Positions 1-10,519 of a stretch of 64,000 bases of DNA are shown piece by piece (within the stretch, counting starts at the first letter, position 1; every line of letters begins with the position of its first letter). The stretch comes from Excoecaria cochinchinensis (taxonomy: Eukaryota > Streptophyta > Magnoliopsida > Malpighiales > Euphorbiaceae). The notes under the pieces are model-generated. The model was not told where the DNA came from and made no database searches. It was given only the letters and a program-made list of their open reading frames with translations. The position numbers and the translations under genes are program-made. The stretch spans positions 30,155,001 to 30,219,000 of the forward strand of contig CANTUQ010000101.1 of the NCBI GenBank assembly GCA_947683425.1, read 5' to 3'.

Positions 1-1393
1 TTCGCAAAATTTTAGGCACTGCAAAATCTACTAACCTTGTTGGTTTACCTCCATTATCACCATCACTGAATATAGCTCTCTTTCCTGTCAAAAGTTCTAA
101 CATTACAACACCAAATGAGTACACATCACTCCTTGTAGTGAAGCTATTTAGAGCAAAATACTCGGGATCCATATAACCATCATCTTCCTCTGCCGCCCTC
201 TTTGACTTGTAGTCCTGCTCCTGTTCAAGACGCATCATTGCCAATCCCAAATCTCCAACTTCTGCTGTCCAGTTCTCATTGAACAAGATACAAGAAGACT
301 TTATAGCCCTATGAATTATTGGTGGGACTGCATAGTTGTGAAGATAGTCTATTCCTTTTGCAGCATCTGAAGCAGTCTTGATCCTCATTAGCCAGGTATC
401 AATCATGCTACTATCAGTGAAAAACAACTGCTGATAAAGGGTTCCATGCGTCATGAACTCATAAACTAAAACCCTTTCAGTCCCCTCTTCACAGTATCCT
501 ACCAGCCCAACCAAATTTCTGTGATGGAGCCTTAACATATATGCAAATTCAGATTCAAATGCACTGTCTTTCTCCTTAAACTCATCTCCACGACCAATGT
601 CTCTCCTCTTGATAGCCACTTGACGACCATCCATTAATCTCCCTTTATAAACAGTGCCATACCTCCCTTTACCAACCTTGTTATCATCTGAGAAATGATT
701 GGTGGCAGCAGCAAGTTCAGACAGAGTAAATTCCTCAGGTCTATTTACTTTATATACATGCGAGGTTGAACTTCTTTGTAAAGCACTTCCTGAAAGTTTA
801 GAATACAATAGACCAAAGGCAAATATTATAGGCCAAGTAGAGAATTTGATTGGATAATCAGCGTTGCGAGAAAAAGACACATACGCTATTGATGCAAAAA
901 TCCATTGAAAGATGGCGCAAAGTAACCCAGTAATGTCAGCAAAAGTTCCAAAAGGCTTGGAATTTGGATGTGGATAATAAAACCAAGGTATCAAGCCCTT
1001 CTTCATCCACTTAATTCTTGCCCTTTGACCCTTGTAAACAAGATCAGTGATGGAAATGACCATGACTATGAAAGACATCAACATATTAAGCAGTGCATAT
1101 TGAGGCCTATGCACGGATGATAACTGATCGAAAACAGCTGATGGTATCTCTAAGATGAAGTTGGTGATGAGGAAGATTCTTTCCAAGGAGGTTACCTGTT
1201 TCAAGAGAGGAATAATTATAAATAAGTATCTTGCAAGTTGCAAGTATATAAAGTACACAAAAAAAATATTGTGCTGTTCTGATCATAGTGTTTTTTCAGG
1301 CTTTACCTTCCCATCCGGGTGATTTGCCCATACTCGTGCAGTTTTGGTGCCATCATGATCTTTAACGTCTATGCTGAGATCAGATTTATCCAT
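1..1393 (-). CDS. Membrane-anchored CCR-like pseudokinase, copy A (3' end beyond window)
   Basis: Two exons: 1307-1393 (29 codons, starting MDKSDLSIDV) and 1195 leftward to the window edge, with a 111-bp GT-AG intron. I checked the reading frame line by line and it is open throughout. Exon 2 begins VTSLERIFLITNF and encodes about four hydrophobic segments, with the conserved loop WMKKGLIPWFYYP between the second and third. A kinase domain of the CRINKLY4-related type follows. The glycine loop (GKGRYGTVYKG) and VAIK lysine are present, but HRD reads HRA, the catalytic-loop Asn is Cys (IKSSC) and DFG reads DLG, so phosphotransfer is unlikely. The activation-segment motif DPEYFAL is kept. It closely resembles the copy at 18185-19818. 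The C-terminal tail is outside the window. Role is unknown; a non-catalytic membrane signalling or decoy role is inference. Confidence 0.85.
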
Positions 1394-2006
1394 ACTCTTG
1401 TATGATTGTCGATCACATTAAATCTACAGGGAGCTACTTTTATGATCATGAACAAAGATGCAAAAGGGTCATATGAGGCTGTGAAATAAGTCAAATGAGT
1501 CTGTTCACATATGGCTCCGTAAGTTACGGAGTTAGGAGCCGTAGATTCCAGGCAAAAGGTAGAAGTTTCCTTAATTGGAATATTTACACTTAAGCCCTTA
1601 TCATTTCTTTTTTAGTTCAGTCAAGTCCTTGACTTTTCCAAATGGGGTGAATTAATCTCCTTTTTTACTCTTTTTGACAGACGCCAACCTTCACAAGTCG
1701 CTTGGCATTTTGTTAAACACCGTCCTTGCATCTACTTTGTTTTCTTCTTCTATCTGCAATCAAGAGATTAGGATTACAGGAAAAATAACCGAGCAGAAAT
1801 TATATATATGTATACATATATATATATATATATATATACACATACATACGTACATTATTTTCAATGTTTGCTCTTGTCAGCATCTGGCTTCACATAGTAT
1901 TCTTGAAAAGATATATATTATATTATTACTGTTTACCTTCTTTATATTATATGTAAGCAAATTTACTGAAAGGCAATCATACTTATCTGAAAGGCCTTTT
2001 GTTATT
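1394..2006. other. Upstream region of copy A, no gene
   Basis: This stretch resembles the regions upstream of the copies starting at 13418 and 19818, so it is a duplicated promoter region. It contains a perfect 8-bp palindrome with one-base spacer (ctccgtaagttacggag, 1515-1531), an AT/ATAC microsatellite near 1802-1850 and no convincing coding sequence. Confidence 0.6.
1620..1633. promoter_or_regulatory. Paired inverted W-box-like motif upstream of copy A
   Basis: The sequence gtcaagtccttgac is an inverted pair of TTGAC cores about 230 bp upstream of the copy A start codon. The same motif, in a conserved block followed by 'ttttc', occurs upstream of the copies at 12030-13418 and 18185-19818. 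TTGAC(C/T) is the known core bound by plant WRKY factors. Use by WRKY factors here is inference. Confidence 0.45.
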
Positions 2007-2481
2007 TAATCCGCCAGTAGGACAGTTCTGCAGCTGTCCGGCGTCGATAACCCTGTTACTATCATTAAGCATTTCAATTGCCTCTGCTTTATTACCGGAC
2101 TCAGGGGGGTCTAAAACTTGAGGCAATTCTATTTTGCAAAAGTTTAGGCACTACAAAATCTACTAAACCTGTTGGTTTGTCTCCATTATCACAATCATTG
2201 AATATAGCTGACTTGCCTGTCAAGCTCTAGCAACATATCTTTTATTGGATTATCAGCATTTTTAGACAAAAATGAATATGTAATTGATGAAAAATGCATT
2301 GAAAGATGGCACAAACTCATCCGACAATGTCAGCTAAAGTTCCAAAAGGCTTCGGATTTGGATATGGGTAATAAAACCAAGTTATCAATATCCCTTCCTC
2401 ATGAAACTAACTCTTAACTTTTGACTCTTGTAAACAAGATCAACCGTAGAAATGTGCGAGGTCATACTTTATGGCTTTAAA
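2007..2481 (-). pseudogene. CCR-like pseudokinase fragment psi-1 (internal deletion)
   Basis: The left part (about 2007-2230) matches the C-terminal tail and kinase subdomain X-XI of the array genes. The right part (about 2235-2481) matches membrane segments 2-4. The region between, from the fourth helix to subdomain X, is missing. The join (cctgtcaagctctagcaaca followed by the helix-4 region) is the same as in the fragment at 16858-17430, so both come from one ancestral deletion. This copy has a further loss in the C-terminal tail near 2075 and a roughly 59-bp tandem duplication at about 2424-2541 that the other lacks. It cannot encode a working protein. Confidence 0.8.
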
Positions 2482-2541
2482 CTCTTGTAAACAAGATTAA
2501 CCATAGAAATGTGCAAGGTCATACTTTATGGCTTTAAACTT

Positions 2542-2982
2542 CCATTTTCGCAAATATTTAAATGGGAATGGATACAAAGATTGGAAAGTACAAGAGGCGG
2601 CTACGTAACACGTTATTTTATAGACAAAAAGTTGAATTTAATATATCTTGCTACATAAGGCATAAGACTTGCAAGATACAAGTCGTTTTCTGTATTAAAA
2701 AAAATAATAATAATGGTGACAGCAAAGGATTGAATTTAAGATCATCATCCACAGAAAAAATACATACAGTCAAGAGGATTTTAATTGCTTTAACCATCTG
2801 GCTTTACATGTATATTTTCTTCCCTTCTTTTATTATATAAAATAAAACTTGTCAAAAACAGGGGTAGGTGGTAACCATATTCCTTAAGACTCTGAAAGGT
2901 ACTTTGTTGACAATCCAGTGGTGCAATTTGACCCTCATTATCTATTCATAAAATCACATCAACAGCTTTGTAACCTTCTTCG
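2542..2982. repeat. Duplicated intergenic spacer, copy 1 left half
   Basis: This non-coding block recurs at 17440-18183 and, more diverged, at 16195-16640. Shared landmarks are 'agaggcggctac/tatg', 'cagtcaagaggattttaatt' and 'gttgacaatccactggtg'. The spacer is interrupted after 2982 by the Copia element and resumes at 7944-8185. Confidence 0.8.
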
Positions 2983-3354
2983 TGTTGTAAAATAAGGACC
3001 GGATTAGAGCAAAACCGCAACTAAAATAGAAATAATAAGGAACAAAAGATTTAACGAGGTTCGGCCAATATTGCCTACGTCCTCGGGACTAAGAATATTA
3101 TTTCACTAAAACTGAACTGTGAAATAATACAAGAGAGAAAAAATATGCTTAACTAATTGACAAGCTAAGCAATCAAGGGATGATTTAAAACCTAAAACTA
3201 AGGCCATATTTATAGTTAACAAAAGCCCTATCCTTTTGCTAAAATCCCGATGTGGGATTTGTAGATTTCCTTTTTTTCTTTTTTTTCTTCTTTTTCTTTT
3301 CTTTCTTTTCCTACCTGCCTACCATTTTTCTAGCCGCAATATTTGACTTCAACA
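2983..3354 (-). repeat. 3' LTR of the Copia element
   Basis: 372 bp with TG...CA ends, nearly identical to 7572-7943. On the minus strand it starts TGTTGAAGTC and ends TTACAACA. Confidence 0.93.
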
Positions 3355-5838
3355 ATCTCCCACTTGAAGATTTGATTGAGTATCAATCATATCTTCACAC
3401 CATTCTTTCTCTCTTTCAAATCCTGTTGCTTGTGTATCTATCAGGCCGCTGGAAGATCGACACCAAATAAACTTGTCAGTGTTAACTGCTTTCGTCATAA
3501 AATCTGCTATATTATCTGTAGTATGGATTTTCTGCATATCCACGGTTCCTTCTTCCACTTTCTCACGAACGAAGTGATACTGAACCCGAATGTGTTTTGT
3601 CCTGGAATGAAATGCTGGATTCTTTGCAAGATGCAAAGCACTCTGACTGTCACAAAATAGAGAAATATTCTCTCTTTTATGCCCGAGTTCCTCCAATAAC
3701 AATTTCAACCATACAGCTTCTTTACTGGCTTGTGTAGCTGCCATATATTCTGCTTCTATTGTTGATGTAGCCACAACTGATTGCAGTTTTGAAACCCAGC
3801 TTACAGCTCCTCCAGCAAGTGTAAACACATATCCCGTAGTGGATTTACTTTTATCCAAATCTCCAGCATAATCAGAGTCAACATATCCTCTGACAATAAA
3901 GTCTGATCCTCCATAACACAATGCAACATCTGCGGTCCCTTTAATGTATCTAAGGACCCTTTTTACTGTATTCCAATGCTCTCCACCAGGATTCGCCATG
4001 TATCGACTAACTGCTCCCACTGCATGTGCAATGTCCGGTCTTGTACAAATCATAGCGAACATTAAACTCCCCACTGCTGATGCATACGGTACTCTAGACA
4101 TCTCCATCCTCTCTTCTTCATTGCTAGGACTCATCTTTGAGGATAACTTGAAATTAATAGGAAGTGGGGTAGAAATTGGCTTACAATCTTGCATGTTGAA
4201 ACGTCGCAAGATTTTCTTCAAATAATTCTTTTGAGAAAGCCAAATCTTCCTATTATTTCTGTCTCGGTGAATTTGCATCCCTAGAATCTTGTTTGCTGGT
4301 CCCAAGTCCTTCATATCAAATTCCCTAGCCAACTGAGCCTTTAACTCCTTGATGCGATCTTTGTTGGGGCCTGCTACCAACATGTCGTCTACATACAACA
4401 GCAAGATAATGACATCATTTTCACCAAACCTCTTGAAATATGCACAAGGGTCTGCATTTAGCCTGCTGTATCCAAGGCTCATAATGAAGGAATCAAATCT
4501 CTTGTACCAACACCTTGGCGCCTGTTTTAGACCGTACAGAGATTTGTTCAACCTGCAAACCAAGTTCTCCTTTCCTTTTTCTTCAAAACCTTCTGGCTGG
4601 AGCATATAAATTTCTTCTTCAAGATCTCCATGGAGAAAAGCAGTTTTGACACCTAACTGCTCCAGATATAAGTCAAATGTAGCACACATTGACAGAATTA
4701 CTCTAATTGTTGTAAGTCTGACCACCGGGGAAAAAATCTCATTAAAATCAATTCCTTCTTTCTGAGCATATCCTTTGACCACCAGTCTAGCACGATACCG
4801 CTCCACTTGATCATCACTATTACGCTTGATCTTATAAACCCATTTATTTCCAATGGGCTTTCTTCCTTGTGGTAGTGAAACAAGTTCCCAAGTTTTATTT
4901 TTATGAAGAGCTTCAATTTCTTCTTGCATTGCTGCCATCCACTGAGATGCATCTGAGCTACTCATTGCTTCTTGAAAAATTGATGGCTCTCCATCCTCTG
5001 TTAGAAGGCAATATGCAACATTGCTCTCCATAATATAATCTGAGTGCCAACCTGGTTGTTTTGTTAATCGGCTTGATCGACGAATCTCGGGTACTTGAGA
5101 TTCAACTGGTTGGGACTCCTCTGGTACATGATCCTCGTGCTCTGGTTCATCTTCAGAAGAATTTTCTTGTTTGGATTCCTTTTCCGCTTGTATAGTCATC
5201 GTCTCTGAACTTTCATTCACCGTGCTATCATTTGCTTCTTTTATCTTATCTTCCATAAAGATAACTTCTCTGCTGACAACAACCTTGTGGGTAGTGGGAT
5301 CCCACAGGCGATACCCCTTTACTCCTTCAGCATACCCCAAGAATATACATTTTCTGGATTTTGGATCCAGTTTTGTAGTTTCTTGGGCATTGAACATCAC
5401 ATAAGCAGGACTTCCAAATACATGAAGGTTTGAATAATCCACCGGTTTTCCAGCCCACATCTCCATTGGTGTCTTACACTCAATTGCAGTTGATGGAGCT
5501 CGATTCACCACATAACAGGCAGTGTTGACTGCTTCCGCCCAGAATTTCTTATCTAAGCCTGCAGTTCTCATCATTGCTCTTGTTCTTTCCAACAGAGTTC
5601 TGTTCATCCGCTCTGCCACTCCATTTTGTTGAGGAGTGTATGCCGTAGTGAATTGTCTTTTGATGCCTTCTTGTTTACAAAATTCATCAAATTCTTTACT
5701 GGTGTATTCTCCTCCATTATCTGTCCTTAAACACTTGATCTTTTGACCAGATTCAAGTTCCACTCGCGCTTTATAAGTTTTGAAAACTGGAAACACATAT
5801 GATTTCTTCTTGATAGGGAACACCCAACATCTCCTGGA
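3349..5838 (-). pseudogene. Copia integrase C-part, reverse transcriptase and RNase H, separated by the stop
   Basis: This is the rest of the gag-pol frame, about 829 codons, with no real start of its own. It shows the integrase core (LRTDNGGEYTSKEF, then the NGVAERMNRTLLERTR segment with the catalytic Glu). The reverse transcriptase has the YVDDM box near 4381-4395, and the RNase H has YVDSDYAGD and EAEYMA. The Asp normally found in reverse transcriptase motif A (DVKTAF) is Gly here (codon GGT, plus-strand 4651-4653), which should abolish polymerase activity independently of the upstream stop. The frame ends just inside the 3' LTR at 3349, as in relatives. Confidence 0.88.
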
Positions 5839-7359
5839 TTAATCATCGATAAACGACACAAAGTAGTTTGCTCCTCCTAGGGATGACACCGGTGCTTGCC
5901 ATACATCAGAATGAACTAATTCCAGAATGGCCTTGCTTCTGAAATTTGATGTGTTGAACTTCAATCTATGCTGCTTGCTTACAATACAATGCTCACAAAA
6001 GGGTAGTGAGACCTTTGTGAGACCTGGAAGTAGATTTCTTTCGGCAAGAATCTTCATTCCTTGTTCAGACATATGCCCAAGTTTCTTGTGCCAAGTCATT
6101 GCACATTTTTCGCTTGGACTGGTCGTGGCAACAAATGCCTCTCCTTCTTGCAAAGTTTCTCCCATTATCATGTATAAATTTGCAGCTATCTTTTCTCCCT
6201 TCATCAGTACAAGCGCTCCTCTTGATATCTTCAAGATTCCTTTCTCACCATTGAACTTGCACCCCAAATCATCCAATTGTCCTAAAGACAACAGATTCTT
6301 CTTTAGGCCCTCCACATGCCGTACGTCTTGAATAGTACAAATTGTACCATCATACATCTTCAGCTTAATAGTTCCAATGCCAACAATTTTCAAGGCATGA
6401 TCATTGCAGCTGTACACAGATCCTCCAGAGATGGGTTCATAATGATGGAACCATTCTCTTCGAGAGGTCATGTGAAATGTAGCTCCTGAATCAAGAACCC
6501 ATATTTCAGCAAATCTTTTTCTGCCTTCATTAGTCGTTGCTGCTTCACAACATAGAGCATCTCCGCTATTGGAACAGCTTGCCACATTTCCTTGAGAATC
6601 AGAGCTTTTCTTTAAACTCCAACAATCCTTCTTCAAGTGACCCTTCTTGCCACAGTTGTAGCATTTAACATTCTTCTTACTTCTTGATTTTGATCTACCA
6701 TGATTGTAACTCCCACTTGAGCCACGTTCCGTCGATCTTCCTCTCATCACCGTCAAGGCTTCCACATGCTGTGAACTTGCCTGCCTGTCTTCCTTATTTT
6801 TGCGCAGATTTTCTTCTTCTAGAACAGCAGCTGCAACATCATCGAAGACTAGAGCATCGGTATTATTTGTTAAATTGATGATGAGTTGATCATACGAATC
6901 TGGTAAGCTTTGAAGTAGAATCTCAGCACGTTCTACTGGCTCTATTTTGTAACCCAACGATGTGAGTTGAGAAAATAGAGTATTCAAAGTATTTAAGTGC
7001 TCCGTCACTGAAGTAGATTCCTCCATACGAAGAGTATAGAGTTTTCTTTTAAGAAAAATTTTGTTGTGGAGTGATTTGGCCTCGTACAATTTAGTGAGAT
7101 GATCCCACACCTCCTTTGCCGTCTTCTTCTCTTCTATGCTTGACAACACCCCATCTGCTAATGCCAAATGAAGATTTGCCATAGTATTTCCATCCATCTC
7201 GTTCCACTTATTATCATCTGTGAAATCAGCCGGCCTTTGACTTATAGCCGCTAGGCAATTATCTTTTCTCAAAATAGCCTTCATCTTTAATTTCCACAGT
7301 GAGAAATTACTCCCGTTGAATTTCTCGATCTCATATTTTGCCGCCATTGCTTCTATCAC
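5839..7359 (-). CDS. Copia gag-protease and integrase N-terminus (ends at a premature stop)
   Basis: 506 codons. The first part is a UBN2/gag domain. A CCHC zinc knuckle (CYNCGKKGHLKKDC) lies near residues 232-245, and the aspartic protease motif DSGA near residue 287. The integrase zinc-binding region follows (HKKLGHMSEQG, then CEHC), ending at the first integrase core segment (HSDVW, then VSFIDD). Reading stops at a TAA at 5839-5841, where related elements carry a Tyr codon. The downstream polymerase part continues in the same frame without any indel, so the break is one nonsense substitution in a gag-pol polyprotein. Confidence 0.9.
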   Translation of the reverse strand: MIEAMAAKYEIEKFNGSNFSLWKLKMKAILRKDNCLAAISQRPADFTDDNKWNEMDGNTMANLHLALADGVLSSIEEKKTAKEVWDHLTKLYEAKSLHNKIFLKRKLYTLRMEESTSVTEHLNTLNTLFSQLTSLGYKIEPVERAEILLQSLPDSYDQLIINLTNNTDALVFDDVAAAVLEEENLRKNKEDRQASSQHVEALTVMRGRSTERGSSGSYNHGRSKSRSKKNVKCYNCGKKGHLKKDCWSLKKSSDSQGNVASCSNSGDALCCEAATTNEGRKRFAEIWVLDSGATFHMTSRREWFHHYEPISGGSVYSCNDHALKIVGIGTIKLKMYDGTICTIQDVRHVEGLKKNLLSLGQLDDLGCKFNGEKGILKISRGALVLMKGEKIAANLYMIMGETLQEGEAFVATTSPSEKCAMTWHKKLGHMSEQGMKILAERNLLPGLTKVSLPFCEHCIVSKQHRLKFNTSNFRSKAILELVHSDVWQAPVSSLGGANYFVSFIDD

Positions 7360-7571
7360 GAACTTCTCTGCTCAAAAATCAGCTCCCACTATTTCACGTG
7401 AATAGTAACCGTATACGTGAATAGTAACCGTATAGATGAACAGTGACCGTATATGTGAACAGTACCGTATATGTGAACAGTACCCAAGGAAAAATCTTTT
7501 CTGATGTGGAAGATCAGGCTATGCTGCAACCACAGAGCATACTAAGACAGAACCTCGGCTCTGATACCACT

Positions 7572-7943
7572 TGTTGTAAAATAAGGACCGGATTAGAGCA
7601 AAACCGCAACTAAAATAGAAATAATAAGGAACAAAAGATTTAACGAGGTTCGGCCAATATTGCCTACGTCCTCGGGACTAAGAATATTATTTCACTAAAA
7701 CTGAACTGTGAAATAATACAAGAGAGAAAAAATATGCTTAACTAATTGACAAGCTAAGCAATCAAGGGATGATTTAAAACCTAAAACTAAGGCCATATTT
7801 ATAGTTAACAAAAGCCCTATCATTTTGCTAAAATCCCGATGTGGGATTTGTAGATTTCCTTTTTTTCTTTTTTTTCTTCTTTTTCTTTTCTTTCTTTTCC
7901 TACCTGCCTACCATTTTTCTAGCCGCAATATTTGACTTCAACA
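7572..7943 (-). repeat. 5' LTR of the Copia element
   Basis: 372 bp with TG...CA ends. It contains the presumed promoter of the element (on the minus strand, a tataaatatgg sequence around 7790-7805 is a plausible TATA region). The primer-binding site lies immediately inside it at 7559-7570. Confidence 0.93.
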
Positions 7944-8185
7944 CTTATGGCCAGTAATCACAACCATACCACCAGCATAGTATATATATATATATATATA
8001 TTTCAATTGGGATAAACTGAAAATAAGATTCTAATTGCAAAATGAAAGCACAAGAAGTTGAAACCTCCAATAAAAGAAAGAATTTTGTTGAACTATCCGG
8101 CAGAAACGTCATCTGGTTGATTGACCTCACAGCCTTTCTGAAACTGCTCAGCATATTGATCTCTGTAATTTTTGTTAATCAATAG
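7944..8185. repeat. Duplicated intergenic spacer, copy 1 right half
   Basis: This continues the spacer interrupted by the Copia element and matches 17895-18183. The match stops abruptly at 8185, exactly where the stop codon of the kinase gene begins in the other copy. The breakpoint therefore excludes the kinase gene. An AT microsatellite (7979-8001) occupies the place of the GT repeat in the other copy. Confidence 0.75.
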
Positions 8186-9115
8186 TGATGTGATTGCATA
8201 ATGTTATCTTTTTACCCTTAATAATCAGTACTTTGTGTTGATTTAATGAATAAATATACTCACAAATTTGTTATTATGATTTAAGAACTGATTGGAAATA
8301 TAAATAGCAAAATAAAGATAATTGAGCAATTATTTGGCATTATGGATGCAGCAAAGTAATTTGGGCATAACTCTCTCATACAGACTCCAAATGAGGCGAT
8401 TCAAGATGCTCCGGAACGAGGAGAAACAGATATACAACTTTTATGCTTTGAGTTTTGCGAGATACTGACTGCGTCAAGGTCAGAATCGGGCTTGAATTTG
8501 CTATACGTGATTATCTGAAAATTCCAGTTTTCCAAGAGCAGAGCAAATTGAGTGCACGTGCAGCCTATTTTGGGAACCAAATTACAGACCTAGCATGTGG
8601 AATTAGAGCTGGATTATCAGTCTTTTATCTGCATTAGAAGTCCTTTTATTTTATTTTAAAGAACCAGATTTTTATGGAGATATAGTTGTCACATTTGAGG
8701 AGATTTTTCTTTAGAAAAAAATATTTTTTCCTTTCTTCTTTCAAAAGCAAATTCTCTCAATTTTTAAAGAATTTTTCAAGTTAATTTTTAAGGCAAAAAA
8801 GAAAAATTTTGTTCTCGAAAATTTTCTTCTCTTTATTCAACAATTTTATTTTGAGATAAATAAATCAATTATTTGTCTTGAGTAAAATTCACTTTCAATT
8901 TTTTATTTTTTTCAATAATTTTTTTTTTTTTACAAATGAAGATAAAGGATTGGATTTACCTTCATTTGATCAAGCTAAATTTTGAAAGTAAGCATTCTTG
9001 GCTCAATTTTCTTAATTTTTAAGTTTAATTTTTGTTTCCAAATAATAAAATAAAATGTAAATTCTTTTAGATTTATCATTTTTATTCTTATTATTTTATT
9101 AATTGTTCATGTTAT
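8186..9115. other. Gene-free stretch, possible retroelement remnant
   Basis: No open frame of any family that I recognise. The segment about 8360-8640 is less AT-rich than its surroundings and may be a retroelement remnant. The remainder is AT-rich with poly-T runs. Confidence 0.4.
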
Positions 9116-9555
9116 GTAGATCCTGAGTATTATGCTCTAAATGTCTTAACTGCAAAGGGTGATGTGTACTCATTTGGTATTGTATTACTGGAACTTTTGA
9201 CAGGCAAGAAAGCTATATTCCTAGATGGTGATAATGACGGTAAGCCAACAAGGTTAGTGGATTTTGCGGTGCCTAAAATTTTGCGAAATGAATTGGTTCA
9301 AGTCTTAGACAGCAGGATTTGTCCACCAAACTCTAGTAATGAAGCAGAGCAGTGGAAATTGTGGGATATGCTGCATTTCACTGTGTAAATACAGAAGGAA
9401 ATAACAGGCCAACTATGACAAACATTGTTATCACTTTAGAGCAAGCTCTGTCTCTACTTAATGATACTAAGAAGGTTATGAGGCCAGGGGAGGTTCAGTT
9501 CAGAGCAGTCCCACAGGTGCAGGTTCTTAATTTCCATCCTTTGCTGCCGCCATAA
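9116..9555 (+). pseudogene. CCR-like pseudokinase C-terminal fragment psi-2, inverted
   Basis: The plus strand encodes the C-terminal half of the kinase domain, starting sharply at DPEYYALNVLTAKGDVYSFG and running through GKKAIF to RPTMTNIV. It is frameshifted at about 9346-9350 (one base lost in the run corresponding to EAEAVEM in other copies) and continues in another frame. The N-terminal domains are absent. It is the only member of the array on the plus strand, so it is a truncated inverted copy. Confidence 0.85.
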
Positions 9556-9829
9556 TTCTCTTTTCTTTTTTATATAGAAAACTAAGGACTTGGGTCTTGT
9601 AAGTCCATACCTTGTTGAGTAAGATAGTAAATTCAATTTTTTGACTATAAATTAATGTATTGCATAATAGTAAATTCTATTTTTTGACTATAAATTAATG
9701 TATTGCGCAAGCAGCCTCTTTTACTTTCCAATCTTTGTTTCCCATGTGAAGGTTAGTATAAGTCGTGAACTTGTAGAAGGCTATAGATTCAAAGGGAAAG
9801 GAAGAAAATAGCTCCTCAAAAAGTTTGGA

Positions 9830-10040
9830 TATGTACGCTTAGGCCCCCCGTTATTGGTGGCAGCATCATGTTCAGCCAGAGCAAATTCCTCTGCTCTAAC
9901 AAGTTTCCTTAGATTTGAGTCTGACCTTGGCAATGGATTTTCTGAAAGTCTAGAATATAATATCATACAAAAGGCAAAGATTATAGGCCAAAAGAGAGTT
10001 TGATAGGATTATCGACAAGAACATATATGCAATTAATAAG
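9830..10040 (-). pseudogene. CCR-like juxtamembrane fragment psi-3 (chimeric)
   Basis: The minus strand encodes part of helix 4 and the juxtamembrane segment (ILYSRLSENPL, then RAEEFALAE). The adjacent bases 9778-9845 resemble the upstream region of the 18185-19818 gene (near 20000-20070), not the kinase sequence expected there. The pieces are therefore out of order, and this is a rearranged remnant. Confidence 0.7.
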
Positions 10041-10519
10041 GTTGTGAAAGTTCAGACCTTGAGAAAGGAGAATGTGTGTCGTTAAATTTACCACAATATA
10101 ACATACAAACCAACTAATAAAACATCAACAGTCCATTCTAATGATATATCAAATTTTACATTATATATATTTTTAAAATCGTTACCTCTAATGGATTTTT
10201 ATAGTGTGTACATGGATCTAATGTAGACAAAAAGAAAAAAAAAAACATTAGTGTAGTATTGTTTAACTTTCCTGAATGGAATGAATAGAAAAAGATGAGA
10301 ACTTTGAAGCTTTTGCCGTTGTGAAAGTGAGAGTCAATCCATAAACAATTAGCCTCTTTAATTTCATCTAAATTTTGAGCTTTACTGCAGGTTTCTAATA
10401 TCTTACTTTGCAACAATTTCAACTGAAAATTATGTTGCAACAGGATTGTTTTGGTAGTGTTGTTTTATCCAATAAAAAATTGTCTCTTAACAGTTGTGGG
10501 AATTTTCCACAACCCTCAA

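Larger units (their letters stand above)
2983..7943 (-). mobile_element. Ty1/Copia LTR retrotransposon (Tork/TNT1-like), non-autonomous by mutation
   Basis: This is a complete 4.96-kb element in minus orientation with 372-bp LTRs at both ends. The primer-binding site follows the 5' LTR (at 7559-7570 it reads, on the minus strand, tggtatcagagc, complementary to initiator tRNA-Met). A polypurine tract (aagtgggagat on the minus strand) abuts the 3' LTR. Domain order is gag, protease, integrase, reverse transcriptase, RNase H, which defines Copia. Reading the two LTRs side by side I found one difference (c at about 3228 versus a in the other), so the insertion is recent. Flanking 5-mers differ (cttcg left, cttat right). 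The paralogous spacer near 17886 shows the unoccupied site. Confidence 0.95.

Noticed and set aside
3252..3470. Plus-strand open frame with long Phe run across the Copia LTR
   Set aside because: It is a translation of the poly-T tract in the LTR.
8455..8637. Short plus-strand open frame in the gap before psi-2
   Set aside because: Only 60 codons, no recognised domain, and it lies in a segment that may be a retroelement remnant.
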